Assembly: GCF_000374005.1 (NCBI RefSeq)
Contig: NZ_KB893167.1
Span: 186,265 to 250,264 of the forward strand
Reading direction: 5' to 3'
Length of the DNA: 64,000 nucleotides
DNA from: Kiloniella laminariae DSM 19542
Lineage (GTDB): Bacteria > Pseudomonadota > Alphaproteobacteria > Kiloniellales > Kiloniellaceae
Below, piece after piece: positions 8,382 to 17,786 of this stretch (position 1 is the stretch's first letter; the number at the start of each line of letters is the position of its first letter). Both the position numbers and the translations under genes were made by a program. The notes under the pieces are model-generated. The model worked only from the letters and a program-made list of their open reading frames with translations, was not told where the DNA came from and made no database searches.

Positions 8382-9698
8382 ATGCCAATCAATATTCTTA
8401 TGCCCGCGCTGTCGCCAACCATGACAGAAGGTACGCTGGCCCGCTGGCTGGTGAAAGAAGGCGACACGGTTAATTCTGGTGACGTTATGGCGGAAATTGA
8501 AACCGACAAGGCGACAATGGAAGTTGAAGCCGTCGATGAGGGGACAATCGCCAAAATCCTGATTTCAGATGGAACAGAAGGTGTGGCGGTAAATGCCGTC
8601 ATAGCCATTCTTCTGGAAGAAGGTGAAGATGCTTCTGCTCTGGACAAGGCTCCAGCTCCTGCCGCAACACCAGCCCCCGCGGCTGTAACAGAGCCGGTTT
8701 CTGCTTCTGCAGCAGCTCCGGCTGCGCCATCAAGTCCTGCGCCATCAAGTCCTGCAACGGCTAACGCCGCAAAGGGAGATCGTGTCTTTGCCAGCCCGCT
8801 GGCAAGACGGATGGCGGCTCAGGAAAATATTGACCTGGCTGCAGTACAGGGCTCTGGTCCGCATGGCCGCATTGTTAAAGCCGACATTGAAAATGCACAG
8901 GCGCAGGGGACTGGAAAAGTCCCTGCGGTTGCGAAATCTGAAGCAGCACCTGCTGCTAAGGCTCCTGTAGCAACAGCATCCGGCCCGAATGCCCGCGAAC
9001 TGGCTGATATGCTGGGAATGGAATACGAGTTGGAGCCTTTGAGTTCCATGCGCAAGGTTATTGCCAGCCGTTTGAGCGAGTCCAAACAGACTGTTCCGCA
9101 TTTTTATCTTTCCGTTGATTGTGAACTCGACAAGCTTCTGTCTTTCCGTAAAGAGCTTAACGCCAAAGACGGGGTGAAAATCTCGGTTAATGATTTTGTT
9201 ATCCGGGCTGTTGCTCTGGCGCTGAAGAAAGTTCCGGCGGCGAATGCTTCTTTTAGTTCAGAGGGTATTCTCACCTACAAGCACGCCGATGTTTCTGTTG
9301 CGGTTGCTACGCCGAATGGTTTGATTACACCGATCATAAAAGCTGCAGAAGGCAAGGGACTTGCCACGATCTCTGGGGAAATGAAAGATCTGGCCAGTCG
9401 GGCCCGTGATGGAAAGCTGAAACCTGAAGAGTATCAGGGGGGGACCTTCTCTGTCTCCAACCTTGGAATGTTCGGGATCAAGGATTTCTCGGCAATCATC
9501 AATCCACCCCAAGGCTGCATCCTGGCTGTTGGCGCAGGAGAACAGCGTCCCGTGGTCAAAGATGGTGCGCTGGCTATTGCAACGGTAATGACCTGTACAC
9601 TTTCTGTGGACCACCGCGTTGTTGATGGGGCTGTTGGTGCGGAATTCATGGCCGCATTCAAGGCGCTGGTCGAAGATCCCCTGTCAATGCTGCTTTAG
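8382..9698 (+). CDS. pdhC: dihydrolipoamide acetyltransferase, E2 of pyruvate dehydrogenase
   Basis: Domain order in 438 residues: one lipoyl domain (1-78, Lys43) nearly identical in its first 20 residues to that of PdhB; an Ala/Pro/Ser-rich linker with a tandem APSSP repeat; a peripheral subunit-binding domain (about 134-170, [11 protein letters not shown] to GRIVKADIE); a second linker; and the catalytic domain ending with DHRVVDGA, which holds the active-site His. It forms the core of the complex and makes acetyl-CoA. It lies 21 bases after pdhB and 12 before lpd. Confidence 0.97.
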   Translation: MPINILMPALSPTMTEGTLARWLVKEGDTVNSGDVMAEIETDKATMEVEAVDEGTIAKILISDGTEGVAVNAVIAILLEEGEDASALDKAPAPAATPAPAAVTEPVSASAAAPAAPSSPAPSSPATANAAKGDRVFASPLARRMAAQENIDLAAVQGSGPHGRIVKADIENAQAQGTGKVPAVAKSEAAPAAKAPVATASGPNARELADMLGMEYELEPLSSMRKVIASRLSESKQTVPHFYLSVDCELDKLLSFRKELNAKDGVKISVNDFVIRAVALALKKVPAANASFSSEGILTYKHADVSVAVATPNGLITPIIKAAEGKGLATISGEMKDLASRARDGKLKPEEYQGGTFSVSNLGMFGIKDFSAIINPPQGCILAVGAGEQRPVVKDGALAIATVMTCTLSVDHRVVDGAVGAEFMAAFKALVEDPLSMLL

Positions 9699-9710
9699 GA
9701 GGCTAGGAGT

Positions 9711-11108
9711 ATGAGTGACACAAATTTTGATGTGATCATCCTCGGTGCCGGTCCTGGTGGTTATGTGACGGCCATTCGTTCGGCCCAGCTTGGACTGAAG
9801 ACTGCCATTATTGAAAAAGAGCATCTTGGCGGGATTTGCCTGAACTGGGGCTGTATCCCGACCAAGGCTTTGCTGAGGTCAGCTGAAATCTATCGCAATA
9901 TGAAAAATGCAGCAGATTACGGCCTGTCAGCCCAAGGGGTTGATTTTGATCTTAAAAAGATTGTCGAGCGCTCACGTGGGGTGTCAAAGCAGCTTAATGG
10001 TGGCGTCGGGCATTTGCTTAAGAAAAACAAGGTCACCGTCATTGACGGGACTGGGAAAATTACTGCTGCCGGTAGACTTTCTGTTTCCGGTAAAGACGGC
10101 AAAAAAAGTGACCTGACGGCAAAGAATATTATTATTGCAACAGGGGCAAGGGCACGAACCCTGCCGGGTCTCGAGCCCGATGGAAAGCTGGTCTGGACTT
10201 ATCGTGAGGCTTTGAACCCTGACAAGATGCCAAAATCTTTGCTGGTGGTTGGTTCTGGTGCGATTGGTATCGAGTTTGCTGATTTTTATGGCACGCTTGG
10301 AGCAGATGTAACCGTGGTCGAAGTTGTCGACAAGATCCTGCCGGTTGAAGACGACGAGATCTCGAAGATGGCCCAGAAGCTTTTGGGCAAACACGGTCTG
10401 AAGTTCCGTACGGGCACAATGGTTACCAAGCTGGACAAAAAAGGCGATCAGGTTACTGCTACGCTGGAGAAAAATGGCAAGAGTGAACAGATCACGGTTG
10501 ATCGGGTCATCTCTGCTGTTGGTGTTGTCGGCAATATTGAAAATATTGGCCTTGAAACTGTCGGTGTCAAAACCGATCGGGGCTGTATTGTCACTGATGA
10601 ATTCTCCCGCACGTCTGTTCCTGGCATCTATGCAATTGGTGATGTTGCCGGACCGCCCATGCTGGCACACAAGGCCGAGCATGAAGGGGTGATCTGTATT
10701 GAAAAGATCGCGGGTCTTTCTGCGCATCCTCTCGACAAGTCGAAAATCCCGGGTTGTACCTATTGTCACCCGCAGATTGCATCGGTTGGTTTGACCGAGC
10801 AGGCAGCCAAAAAAGCAGGCCGGGCTGTGAAGGTTGGCCGCTTCCCCTTTATGGGCAACGGTAAGGCCATTGCACTTGGTGAAGCTGAGGGCTTGATTAA
10901 AACGATCTTTGATGCGAAAACCGGGGAACTTTTGGGTGCCCATATGGTTGGAGCCGAGGTGACAGAGCTTATTCAGGGGTTTGTTGTGGCCATGGGGCTG
11001 GAAACCACGGAAGAAGATCTGATGCATACGGTCTTCCCGCATCCGACGTTATCTGAAATGATGCACGAGTCAGTTCTTGACGCTTATGGCCGTGCTATCC
11101 ATTTCTAG
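9711..11108 (+). CDS. lpdA: dihydrolipoamide dehydrogenase (E3)
   Basis: A 465-residue flavoprotein: FAD-binding GAGPGGYV near residue 12, the redox disulphide Cys43-Cys48 in GGICLNWGCIPTK, an NAD-binding GSGAIGIEFADF, and the C-terminal HTVFPHPTLSEMMHE carrying the catalytic His-Glu pair. It reoxidises dihydrolipoamide on E2 and reduces NAD+. It is the last gene of the pdh run, with a good AGGAGG-like site upstream. A hairpin follows 25 bases after the stop. Confidence 0.97.
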   Translation: MSDTNFDVIILGAGPGGYVTAIRSAQLGLKTAIIEKEHLGGICLNWGCIPTKALLRSAEIYRNMKNAADYGLSAQGVDFDLKKIVERSRGVSKQLNGGVGHLLKKNKVTVIDGTGKITAAGRLSVSGKDGKKSDLTAKNIIIATGARARTLPGLEPDGKLVWTYREALNPDKMPKSLLVVGSGAIGIEFADFYGTLGADVTVVEVVDKILPVEDDEISKMAQKLLGKHGLKFRTGTMVTKLDKKGDQVTATLEKNGKSEQITVDRVISAVGVVGNIENIGLETVGVKTDRGCIVTDEFSRTSVPGIYAIGDVAGPPMLAHKAEHEGVICIEKIAGLSAHPLDKSKIPGCTYCHPQIASVGLTEQAAKKAGRAVKVGRFPFMGNGKAIALGEAEGLIKTIFDAKTGELLGAHMVGAEVTELIQGFVVAMGLETTEEDLMHTVFPHPTLSEMMHESVLDAYGRAIHF

Positions 11109-11133
11109 AGTACTGGCCAAGATGGCATAGATT

Positions 11134-11161
11134 ACGGGAAGGCAGGTTACTGCCCTCCCGT
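11134..11161 (+). terminator. hairpin after the pdh operon
   Basis: Two 12-base arms (11134-11145 and 11150-11161) pair with one mismatch around a GTTA loop, followed by TTAATAAC rather than a full T run. It lies between lpdA and lipA and may terminate or attenuate read-through into lipA. Confidence 0.5.
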
Positions 11162-11224
11162 TAATAACAGAATGTAAACCTGAAGCGGATAGACTGATTA
11201 TCCCTGACAGGTCGGAGTGAGTTG

Positions 11225-12244
11225 ATGACAGAAACGACAGTTTCGAACCAGACGCCATCCCAGCTCGAAGGAAAAGAGCGCGCAGAGCGCATTATTTCCG
11301 CTAAAGATGACCGTGCAAAGATGCGGCATCCAGAAAAAGCCAAACGTCCCGATACCCCCGTTCTGAGAAAACCTTCGTGGATAAGGGTGAAGGCACCCGT
11401 TTCACAAGGGTATCAGGAAACCCGCAAACTGATGCGGGACAACAATCTTCATACGGTCTGTGAAGAAGCAGCCTGTCCAAACATCGGCGAGTGCTGGTCC
11501 AAAAAACATGCGACCATGATGATCATGGGCGGGATTTGTACCCGGGCTTGTTCCTTTTGCAACATTGCAACGGGCAAGCCACAAGCACTCAGTCCTTTTG
11601 AGCCCTACAGTGTCGCGACTGCTGTTGCCAAGTTGAAACTTAGGCATGTGGTGATCACTTCTGTTGACCGTGACGATCTTGATGACGGGGGCGCTGATCA
11701 CTTTTCCAAGGTCATTGCTGCTACCCGCAAGGAAGCGCCAGAGACAACCATCGAAATTCTGACACCGGACTTCAGACACAAAGAGGGTGCCCTTGAAGTC
11801 GTCGTTAAGGCCAAGCCAGATGTGTTCAACCACAATCTGGAAACGGTGCCACGTCTTTATATCTCGGTACGACCAGGCGCACGTTATTACCACAGTCTAA
11901 AATTGCTCGATCAGGCAAAACAGCTTGATCCTTCTCTCTTTACCAAATCAGGTCTTATGGTTGGTCTGGGAGAAACCAAGGAAGAAGTGCTTCAGGTGAT
12001 GGATGATATGCGGGCGGCCGATATCGATTTCCTGACGATAGGGCAGTATCTTCAGCCGACACCGAAACATCATCCCGTTGATCGTTTCGTTGATCCTGAA
12101 GAATTCAAATTTTACGAAAAAATGGCATACAACAAAGGCTTCTTGCATGTTGCCTCTTCTCCTTTGACCCGATCTTCCTATCATGCGGATGAGGATTTCC
12201 AAAAGCTGAGAGAAGCGAGAGAACAGAAACTTTCTGTTTCCTGA
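11225..12244 (+). CDS. lipA: lipoyl synthase
   Basis: A radical-SAM enzyme of 339 residues that inserts two sulphurs into octanoyl-lipoyl domains. The auxiliary cluster cysteines are Cys79, Cys84 and Cys90 ([12 protein letters not shown]), and the SAM cluster is Cys105, Cys109 and Cys112 (CTRACSFC). The conserved end [12 protein letters not shown] is present. The ATG at 11225 has GGAGTGAG upstream; a TTG one codon earlier is less likely. It follows the pdh genes whose lipoyl domains it serves. The first 45 residues are a poorly conserved basic extension. Confidence 0.96.
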   Translation: MTETTVSNQTPSQLEGKERAERIISAKDDRAKMRHPEKAKRPDTPVLRKPSWIRVKAPVSQGYQETRKLMRDNNLHTVCEEAACPNIGECWSKKHATMMIMGGICTRACSFCNIATGKPQALSPFEPYSVATAVAKLKLRHVVITSVDRDDLDDGGADHFSKVIAATRKEAPETTIEILTPDFRHKEGALEVVVKAKPDVFNHNLETVPRLYISVRPGARYYHSLKLLDQAKQLDPSLFTKSGLMVGLGETKEEVLQVMDDMRAADIDFLTIGQYLQPTPKHHPVDRFVDPEEFKFYEKMAYNKGFLHVASSPLTRSSYHADEDFQKLREAREQKLSVS

Positions 12245-12259
12245 AGCTGGAAAGACGTT

Positions 12260-12715
12260 ATGCCTGTACATGAAGAGAAAAAGGTTCTTGCCTTTTTACC
12301 GGAGCAGATTTTCGAGATGGTCGCTGATGTTGAGCGCTATCCTGATTTTCTGCCCTGGTGCGTGGCTTCGCGTATCAAGCGGCGTCAGGAAAACAGAATA
12401 ATTGCCGATCTGGTCATCGGTTTTAAGATGATCCGGGAGAAGTTTACCAGCCAGGTTGACCTTAACCGGGAAGAGCTCAGGATTGAGGTCACCTATCTGG
12501 ATGGCCCTTTTAAGTATCTGACCAATACCTGGATCTTTGAGGCTCACCCCAAAGGTTGTCTGGTTGATTTTCACGTGGACTTTGAATTCAAATCAAAGAT
12601 GTTGCAGATATTGATGGAACCGTTGTTTCACGAGGCTGTGCGGCGGATGGTCCATGCTTTTGAGACGCGTGCGGCAGTATTGTTTACACCATGTAAGAGC
12701 GCTGAAACCCCGTAA
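12260..12715 (+). CDS. Coq10/RatA-type START-like domain protein
   Basis: A 151-residue single-domain protein of the polyketide-cyclase/START-like fold. The N-terminal VLAFLPEQIFEMVADVERYPDFLPWC is shared by mitochondrial Coq10 and bacterial RatA (first 20 residues suffice for recognition); FEFKSKMLQ and the C-terminal helix complete the fold. Coq10 binds ubiquinone; the toxin function described for E. coli RatA is not established elsewhere. It sits 15 bases after lipA, a common alphaproteobacterial arrangement, so a role in respiratory quinone handling is preferred. Confidence 0.85.
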   Translation: MPVHEEKKVLAFLPEQIFEMVADVERYPDFLPWCVASRIKRRQENRIIADLVIGFKMIREKFTSQVDLNREELRIEVTYLDGPFKYLTNTWIFEAHPKGCLVDFHVDFEFKSKMLQILMEPLFHEAVRRMVHAFETRAAVLFTPCKSAETP

Positions 12716-12733
12716 ATCATAGAATTTGAAATC

Positions 12734-13507
12734 TCAAAATCCTGTCAGGCTGTTGCCCTGTGCTTCTTGCTGGGCCAGAGCAAAAAACAGCAGTGAGGTC
12801 ATGGTCATGTTGAAGGCACCATGCAAGATAATCGCTGGCCAGAGTGAACCGCTTCGGCGGGAGATCAGGGCAAAGGCAATCCCCGCAACGGTCAGGGCTG
12901 GGATAAGCATCGGTACTGTGTGAACCGTGGCAAAAAGCAGGGAGCTTGTCGCTATGGCAACAACAGCTCCGAAGCGAGGCTCCAGCCATCGCAACAACAC
13001 TCCCCGAAAGGTTATCTCCTCGACAAAAGGTGCAATGGTTCCTGTCACCAGGACCATAAGGAGAAAAGCCTGCAAGCTAAAACCTTGCGGAGCCAACAAG
13101 GACAGTTGGGGGTTGTTGAAATCGCGATCAACCAGATAGATCATGGTGGCGTTCACAGCGCCAACCAGAACGACAAGCGGAAGAACCAGATAAAGTGTTT
13201 GCAGACACTTGCTTAATGGAATGGCTATAAAGCCGATGTCGCTCCATTCCAGTTGATTTTTTCGCAGAATAAAGAAGCGGATTGCACAGAGAAGAAGGGA
13301 ATTTTGGAAAATAACGGTTAAGGCAACAACCCAAACAGCCTCAAGCCCCAGACCATCCTTCAGGTAATCGAAAGCAAGTGGCCAGACAAAAAACATCACG
13401 ATTATCAAGGTGGCAAGGGCAAACAGCAGATCGATAAAGGGAACTTTCCCCAGTCTGTTTTCCGGGGAGTGTTCTGTTGATCCGGTTTCCTGCTCTGTCG
13501 GGATCAC
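12734..13507 (-). CDS. CPBP-family intramembrane metalloprotease
   Basis: A polytopic membrane protein of 257 residues with about seven hydrophobic segments. The CPBP (Abi/CAAX protease) motifs are present: EEITFRG (Glu-Glu-x3-Arg) near residue 164, FATVHT near 193, and HGAFN near 230. These residues bind the catalytic metal in the Rce1 family. The start is GTG at 13507, overlapping the stop of the pncC/cinA gene as GTGA. The substrate is unknown, as for most bacterial members. Confidence 0.85.
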   Translation of the reverse strand: MIPTEQETGSTEHSPENRLGKVPFIDLLFALATLIIVMFFVWPLAFDYLKDGLGLEAVWVVALTVIFQNSLLLCAIRFFILRKNQLEWSDIGFIAIPLSKCLQTLYLVLPLVVLVGAVNATMIYLVDRDFNNPQLSLLAPQGFSLQAFLLMVLVTGTIAPFVEEITFRGVLLRWLEPRFGAVVAIATSSLLFATVHTVPMLIPALTVAGIAFALISRRSGSLWPAIILHGAFNMTMTSLLFFALAQQEAQGNSLTGF

Positions 13508-13992
13508 GTAATTCTGTCTTTCATAAAATCAAGGGCAGCAGCTATGGTTTGAGATCGTATGGCTGACCGATCACCCTCAAAAAGCATTTTCCGGCACTGG
13601 GTTTCCTGATTTTTAAAGGCTGTTGCAATATATACAAGCCCGACCGGTTTTGTGTTACTGCCTCCACCGGGCCCGGCAATTCCGGTGACCGCAACCGTCA
13701 TGGCTGCTCGGGAGCGTTGCAGGGCGCCTTCTGCCATTGCTTTGGCAACGACGTCACTGACTGCGCCATATTGGTCCAGCAGACCTGTACCCACGCCCAA
13801 CGCTTCGTGTTTTGCTTCGTTTGAGTAGGTCACAAAACCACGGTCAACAACAGCGGAAGAGCCGGCAATTTCTGTCAAAACTCCGGCAATAAGGCCACCT
13901 GTACAGGATTCAGCCGTCGCAAGCATGATGCTTTTGTTCCGGCAAAGTTCGAGCAACTTTTCTGCTGTCTGTACAAGTTCGGTTGAAAACAT
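13504..13992 (-). CDS. pncC: PncC/CinA C-terminal-family nicotinamide-nucleotide amidase
   Basis: A 162-residue stand-alone CinA C-terminal domain. Signatures are AESCTGGLIAGVLTEIAGSS near 28-47 and VTGIAGPGGG near 113. Such domains deamidate nicotinamide mononucleotide to nicotinate mononucleotide in pyridine-nucleotide recycling. The N-terminal CinA domain of the two-domain form is absent, which is normal for this branch. It is translationally coupled to the CPBP protease gene. Confidence 0.9.
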   Translation of the reverse strand: MFSTELVQTAEKLLELCRNKSIMLATAESCTGGLIAGVLTEIAGSSAVVDRGFVTYSNEAKHEALGVGTGLLDQYGAVSDVVAKAMAEGALQRSRAAMTVAVTGIAGPGGGSNTKPVGLVYIATAFKNQETQCRKMLFEGDRSAIRSQTIAAALDFMKDRIT

Positions 13993-14061
13993 GGTACTTC
14001 CTTGAAAAGTCTTGGGTCCAGGAGAGTTCAGGGTTCAGGTTGGCCAGTCATAATTTACGGG

Positions 14062-14538
14062 TCAGATTAAAAACAGGCCCAGTAGATAGAAGACAATCAG
14101 GGCATAAGCCCCTGCAACCATATCATCAGACATAATACCCAATCCGCCTTCAACATTCCGGTCAATCCAGTTTGCGGGGAAGACCTTTACAATGTCGAAA
14201 AATCTGAAGAGGGCAAAACTGACCAGATAAAAAACAGGATCAAGTGGCACAAAAGCCAGTGCCAGCCACTGGCCAGCCACCTCATCTATGACGACCTGAC
14301 CAGGATCTTCCCGACCGATGGCTCTGGAGTAAACACCACTGGCCCAAATTCCGACAAGATAGGCGAGCAAAGATCCGATGATCAGACCAAGATACCCTGT
14401 ATAGTAGGAGATAACCCAGGCGAAGGGCAGTGCAGCCAGTGAGCCCCAGGTTCCAGGGGCTATTTTGATCAGGCCTGCGCCAAACCAGGTGGAGATCAGG
14501 CTGGCAGGATGTAGAAAAGGGATAGAACGTGATTGCAT
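14062..14538 (-). CDS. pgpA: phosphatidylglycerophosphatase A
   Basis: A 158-residue membrane protein with the PgpA signatures WFGAGLIKIAPGTWGSLAA (18-36) and DEVAGQWLAL (near 87), and four hydrophobic segments. It dephosphorylates phosphatidylglycerol phosphate, the last step to phosphatidylglycerol. It starts 14 bases after the ispDF stop on the same strand and lies upstream of pncC, the usual alphaproteobacterial order. A different overlapping frame upstream has no family support. Confidence 0.95.
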   Translation of the reverse strand: MQSRSIPFLHPASLISTWFGAGLIKIAPGTWGSLAALPFAWVISYYTGYLGLIIGSLLAYLVGIWASGVYSRAIGREDPGQVVIDEVAGQWLALAFVPLDPVFYLVSFALFRFFDIVKVFPANWIDRNVEGGLGIMSDDMVAGAYALIVFYLLGLFLI

Positions 14539-14552
14539 CGGCTGTATTTTTC

Positions 14553-15737
14553 CTAATCTGCGCTTGCAGGCAGCTGAATGGTTGCAACGGCCTGGGCCGC
14601 AATGCCTTCTTCACGCCCGGTAAAACCAAGCCGTTCGGAAGTCGTGGCTTTGATGCTTACTCTGGTTGGGGAAATCGCGAGAATTTCGGCCATCCTTTTG
14701 GTCATGCTCTCTCTATGCGGGCCGATTTTGGGGCGCTCACAGACAAGCGTGACATCAACATGAATAATTTTTCCTCCCCGGGCATTGACCCGGTCGCGGG
14801 CAAAAATCAGAAATTGATCTGACTTTGCGCCTTTCCACTGTGGGTCACTTGGCGGGAAATGACTGCCAATGTCCCCTTCACAAAGCGCGCCGAGCAGGGC
14901 ATCCGTAAGGGCGTGTAAGCCTACATCAGCGTCTGAATGGCCTTTGAGTTTACGGCTGTGAGGCACATCTACACCACAGAGTGTGACATGGTCTCCTTCT
15001 TCAAAACTATGGACGTCGTAGCCCAGGCCGGTTCTGCTTTCCATGAGATGTCCATCTGTATCCGTTAGTTTTATCATGTTTCTTGCCAAAATAAGATCGT
15101 CGGCTGTGGTGATTTTTATATTTTCCCTGCCTGATTCGACCAGTGAAATGGGGTGACCCGCATATTCAGCCACTGCAGCATCATCAGTAAAATCATTTCT
15201 GCCCGCGGCTTGCTGGTGCGCAGAAAGTATCCTGTCATAAGGAAATGCCTGCGGGGTCTGGGCCTGCCAAAGGCCATCTCTGCTTATATTTTTTTCAATC
15301 GTCATTCCGGTAGAAAATTTCAGACTGTCAACAACAGGAGTTGCGGCAATTGAAGCTTCACCAGATTCAGCTTTTTCAATCAGTCTGGTGATAACATCTT
15401 CTTTGATGAATGGGCGTGCTGCGTCATGGATCAGAACAGATGTGGGGCATTCCTTTTCAAGAGCCTTGAGGCCATTGAAAACAGAGACCTGTCTTGTATC
15501 TCCACCTGTTGTCAGCTTTACACGTGTGCTGAAATCAGGGCAACTTTGATGGAATAACTCGATATCTTCCGGATGGATTACAACCAAAATACCATTGATC
15601 AGCCGATGTTGGGAGAATTTACGGAGTGTCAGAGAAAGAATGCTTTCCTGTCCAAGGGGAGTATACTGTTTGGGGAGGGGACTGCCAAAACGACTGCCTC
15701 GACCTGCCGCAACAATTACAGCCCAGATTCCTGGCAT
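14553..15737 (-). CDS. ispDF: bifunctional IspDF, MEP-pathway cytidylyltransferase and cyclodiphosphate synthase
   Basis: A fusion of 394 residues. The N-terminal IspD part (about 1-225) begins with the nucleotide-binding loop AAGRGSRFGSPLPKQY and contains VLIHDAARPF; it makes CDP-methylerythritol. The C-terminal IspF part (about 232-394) has GLGYDVHSF and the zinc-binding GHSDADVGLHALTDA, and closes with FTGREEGIAAQA. IspE is not in the window. IspDF fusion is known in alphaproteobacteria. Identification is secure. Confidence 0.97.
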   Translation of the reverse strand: MPGIWAVIVAAGRGSRFGSPLPKQYTPLGQESILSLTLRKFSQHRLINGILVVIHPEDIELFHQSCPDFSTRVKLTTGGDTRQVSVFNGLKALEKECPTSVLIHDAARPFIKEDVITRLIEKAESGEASIAATPVVDSLKFSTGMTIEKNISRDGLWQAQTPQAFPYDRILSAHQQAAGRNDFTDDAAVAEYAGHPISLVESGRENIKITTADDLILARNMIKLTDTDGHLMESRTGLGYDVHSFEEGDHVTLCGVDVPHSRKLKGHSDADVGLHALTDALLGALCEGDIGSHFPPSDPQWKGAKSDQFLIFARDRVNARGGKIIHVDVTLVCERPKIGPHRESMTKRMAEILAISPTRVSIKATTSERLGFTGREEGIAAQAVATIQLPASAD

Positions 15738-15849
15738 ATATCTATTCTCCTACTCATCTCGATTCTTGCCAGTACAGGCCTTCTTACAGTAGTTAGTAGA
15801 GAGATTTGAGGCAAAGGCCAACAGTGATGTCTGAAGAAAAGGTGACAAG

Positions 15850-16659
15850 ATGACCGTGTTCTGGAGTATTTTTGCACTGGCTCTGATGCTGCCAGCTGTC
15901 TGGTTATCCTGGACACAAAAAACTGAAGAGCAGTCGCTTGTTTACCGGGGGGCACTGTTTCTGGCTCTGGCGGGGCCAAGCTCTGTCAGTCTAGTGCATC
16001 TTGGCGGGCATTGGGACAGTGGTATCAGCATATCCCTGTGGCTAACTGTATCCTTCAGCCTTCTGATGTTCTTTTGCCTGTCCTTGATGGAAAAGCAGTT
16101 CAGTCGGCTTGCTCCCCTGTTATTGCCATATCTTTTTGTTCTCGCGATTTTTGCTGTTATCTGGCAAGGGCATGTAACTCATCAGAATATCAAGTCGGCA
16201 GCAGACTTCTGGCTCACTGTCCATATCATCGCTTCGATTGTGACCTATGCTCTTTGTACTCTGGCAGCAATTGCGGCCTTCAGTGTTTTGCTGAGAGAGC
16301 GGGCCTTGAAAGCCAAGAAGATGGAAAGCAGATTTCTGGGGCTGTTGCCTTCTGTATATGATGCAGATCGTTTTCAGGTCAGTCTCCTGACTATGGCCGA
16401 GGTCATCCTCGGTTTGGGAATTCTGACAGGAATGGCTCGGCAATATAGTGAAACGTCTGTTTTGCTGCAGATAGATCACAAAACGCTGTTGGCTTTTATT
16501 GCTTTTGTCGTGATTGCTGTCCTTCTTGCCCTGCACAGATATATTGGCATCAGGGGGCAGAATGCTGTCCGTTTTGTCCTCGCCGTATATCTGTTGCTGA
16601 CGCTTGCCTATCCCGGGGTGAAGTTTGTCACTGATTTTATCTTGCCGGAAACATCCTGA
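15850..16659 (+). CDS. cytochrome c assembly (YpjD/CcsA-like) inner-membrane protein
   Basis: A 269-residue protein with eight predicted membrane helices. The FWLTVHIIASIVTYALCTLA segment (about 119-138) and the later IDHKTLLAFIAF and ALHRYIGIRGQNAVR stretches match the YpjD branch of the CcmC/CcsA haem-handling superfamily. His125 and His210 are possible haem ligands. The WWD motif of true CcsA/CcmC is absent, so the exact role is uncertain. It stands alone, divergent from ispDF and 142 bases ahead of dusB. Confidence 0.8.
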   Translation: MTVFWSIFALALMLPAVWLSWTQKTEEQSLVYRGALFLALAGPSSVSLVHLGGHWDSGISISLWLTVSFSLLMFFCLSLMEKQFSRLAPLLLPYLFVLAIFAVIWQGHVTHQNIKSAADFWLTVHIIASIVTYALCTLAAIAAFSVLLRERALKAKKMESRFLGLLPSVYDADRFQVSLLTMAEVILGLGILTGMARQYSETSVLLQIDHKTLLAFIAFVVIAVLLALHRYIGIRGQNAVRFVLAVYLLLTLAYPGVKFVTDFILPETS

Positions 16660-16801
16660 CATCTGTTGCTGATACAGGGACGGTGAGCAATGCAGTGACA
16701 CATTTCAGTTTGGCTTATAAATCCTTCGCAATTCCGGTCAAAAGCTGTATAAGAGCTTTGCCCTGCCTAATTGTTAGGCGATAACTTTTGGTGCCCAACA
16801 A

Positions 16802-17785
16802 ATGAGCATTTCTATCGGTCCTCTCAAGATTGATGACCCGGTCTTCCTTGCACCCATGTCTGGTGTAACCGACATGCCCTATCGCCGCCTGGTCAAGAGA
16901 TATGGGGCAGGTCTGGTGATTTCGGAAATGATTGCCAGCCGTGCGATGCTCCAGGAGAGTCGGGAATCTCTGAAACTGAGTACAAACTGTGCTGAAGAGT
17001 TTCCCATGGCGGTTCAGTTGGCTGGCTGTGATCCCGAAATTATGGGGGAAGCTGCCAAAATGAACGTTGATCGGGGCGCTGCGATCATTGATATCAATTT
17101 TGGCTGTCCAGTCAAAAAAATTGTCACCAAATTCGCGGGCTCAGCCTTGATGAAGGATGAGTTGCTTGCCGAAAAAATTATGGCTCAGACAGTTCGTGCC
17201 GTCGAAGTGCCTGTCACGGTCAAGATGCGGCTGGGCTGGGACGATGATCATAAAAATGCTCCCGAGCTAGCCAAACGGGCAGAAAATGTCGGTATCCAGC
17301 TGATTACAGTACACGGTCGGACCCGGAACCAGATGTACAAGGGCGAGGCGGATTGGGAAGCTGTGCGGGCAGTAAAAGAAGCTGTTAACATTCCTGTCAT
17401 TGTGAATGGTGATATTCTGACACCTGCTGACGCTGCGAATGCATTGAAGAAGTCTGGAGCTGACGGCGTTATGATTGGCCGGGGCTGTTATGGCAAACCC
17501 TGGCTGCTGCGTGAGGTCATGTCCTATCTTCGTGATGGAACAATTCCTCCATCTCCTTCCTTGCGCGAAACCCTTGATCTTATCAGTGAGCACTACGACG
17601 AGATGCTCCATTATTACGGGGTGAGAAAAGGGGTCGCAATTGCGCGAAAACATCTTGCCTGGTATTGCAAGGGCTTGCCGGATTCAGCACTTTTCCGGGC
17701 CGAAATAAACAAGGTATCAGAACCAGATCAGGTCAAGGAAATGCTGGAGGCTTACTTTGCTCCCCATCTGGATAAAGTTGCCTGA
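16802..17785 (+). CDS. dusB: tRNA-dihydrouridine synthase B (nifR3)
   Basis: A TIM-barrel flavoenzyme of 327 residues: LAPMSGVTDMPYR (17-29), catalytic Cys102 in NFGCPVKKI, HGRTRNQMYKG, and NGDI with GVMIGRG for FMN phosphate. It reduces uridines in tRNA D-loops. It heads the dusB-ntrB-ntrC-ntrY-ntrX run, historically nifR3 because of its link with nitrogen regulation, and ends 1 base before the ntrB start. Confidence 0.96.
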   Translation: MSISIGPLKIDDPVFLAPMSGVTDMPYRRLVKRYGAGLVISEMIASRAMLQESRESLKLSTNCAEEFPMAVQLAGCDPEIMGEAAKMNVDRGAAIIDINFGCPVKKIVTKFAGSALMKDELLAEKIMAQTVRAVEVPVTVKMRLGWDDDHKNAPELAKRAENVGIQLITVHGRTRNQMYKGEADWEAVRAVKEAVNIPVIVNGDILTPADAANALKKSGADGVMIGRGCYGKPWLLREVMSYLRDGTIPPSPSLRETLDLISEHYDEMLHYYGVRKGVAIARKHLAWYCKGLPDSALFRAEINKVSEPDQVKEMLEAYFAPHLDKVA

Positions 17786-17786
17786 C

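Noticed and set aside
9984-11042. Long antisense frame across lpdA
   Set aside because: Opposite a secure gene with intact motifs; composition is that of a shadow frame.
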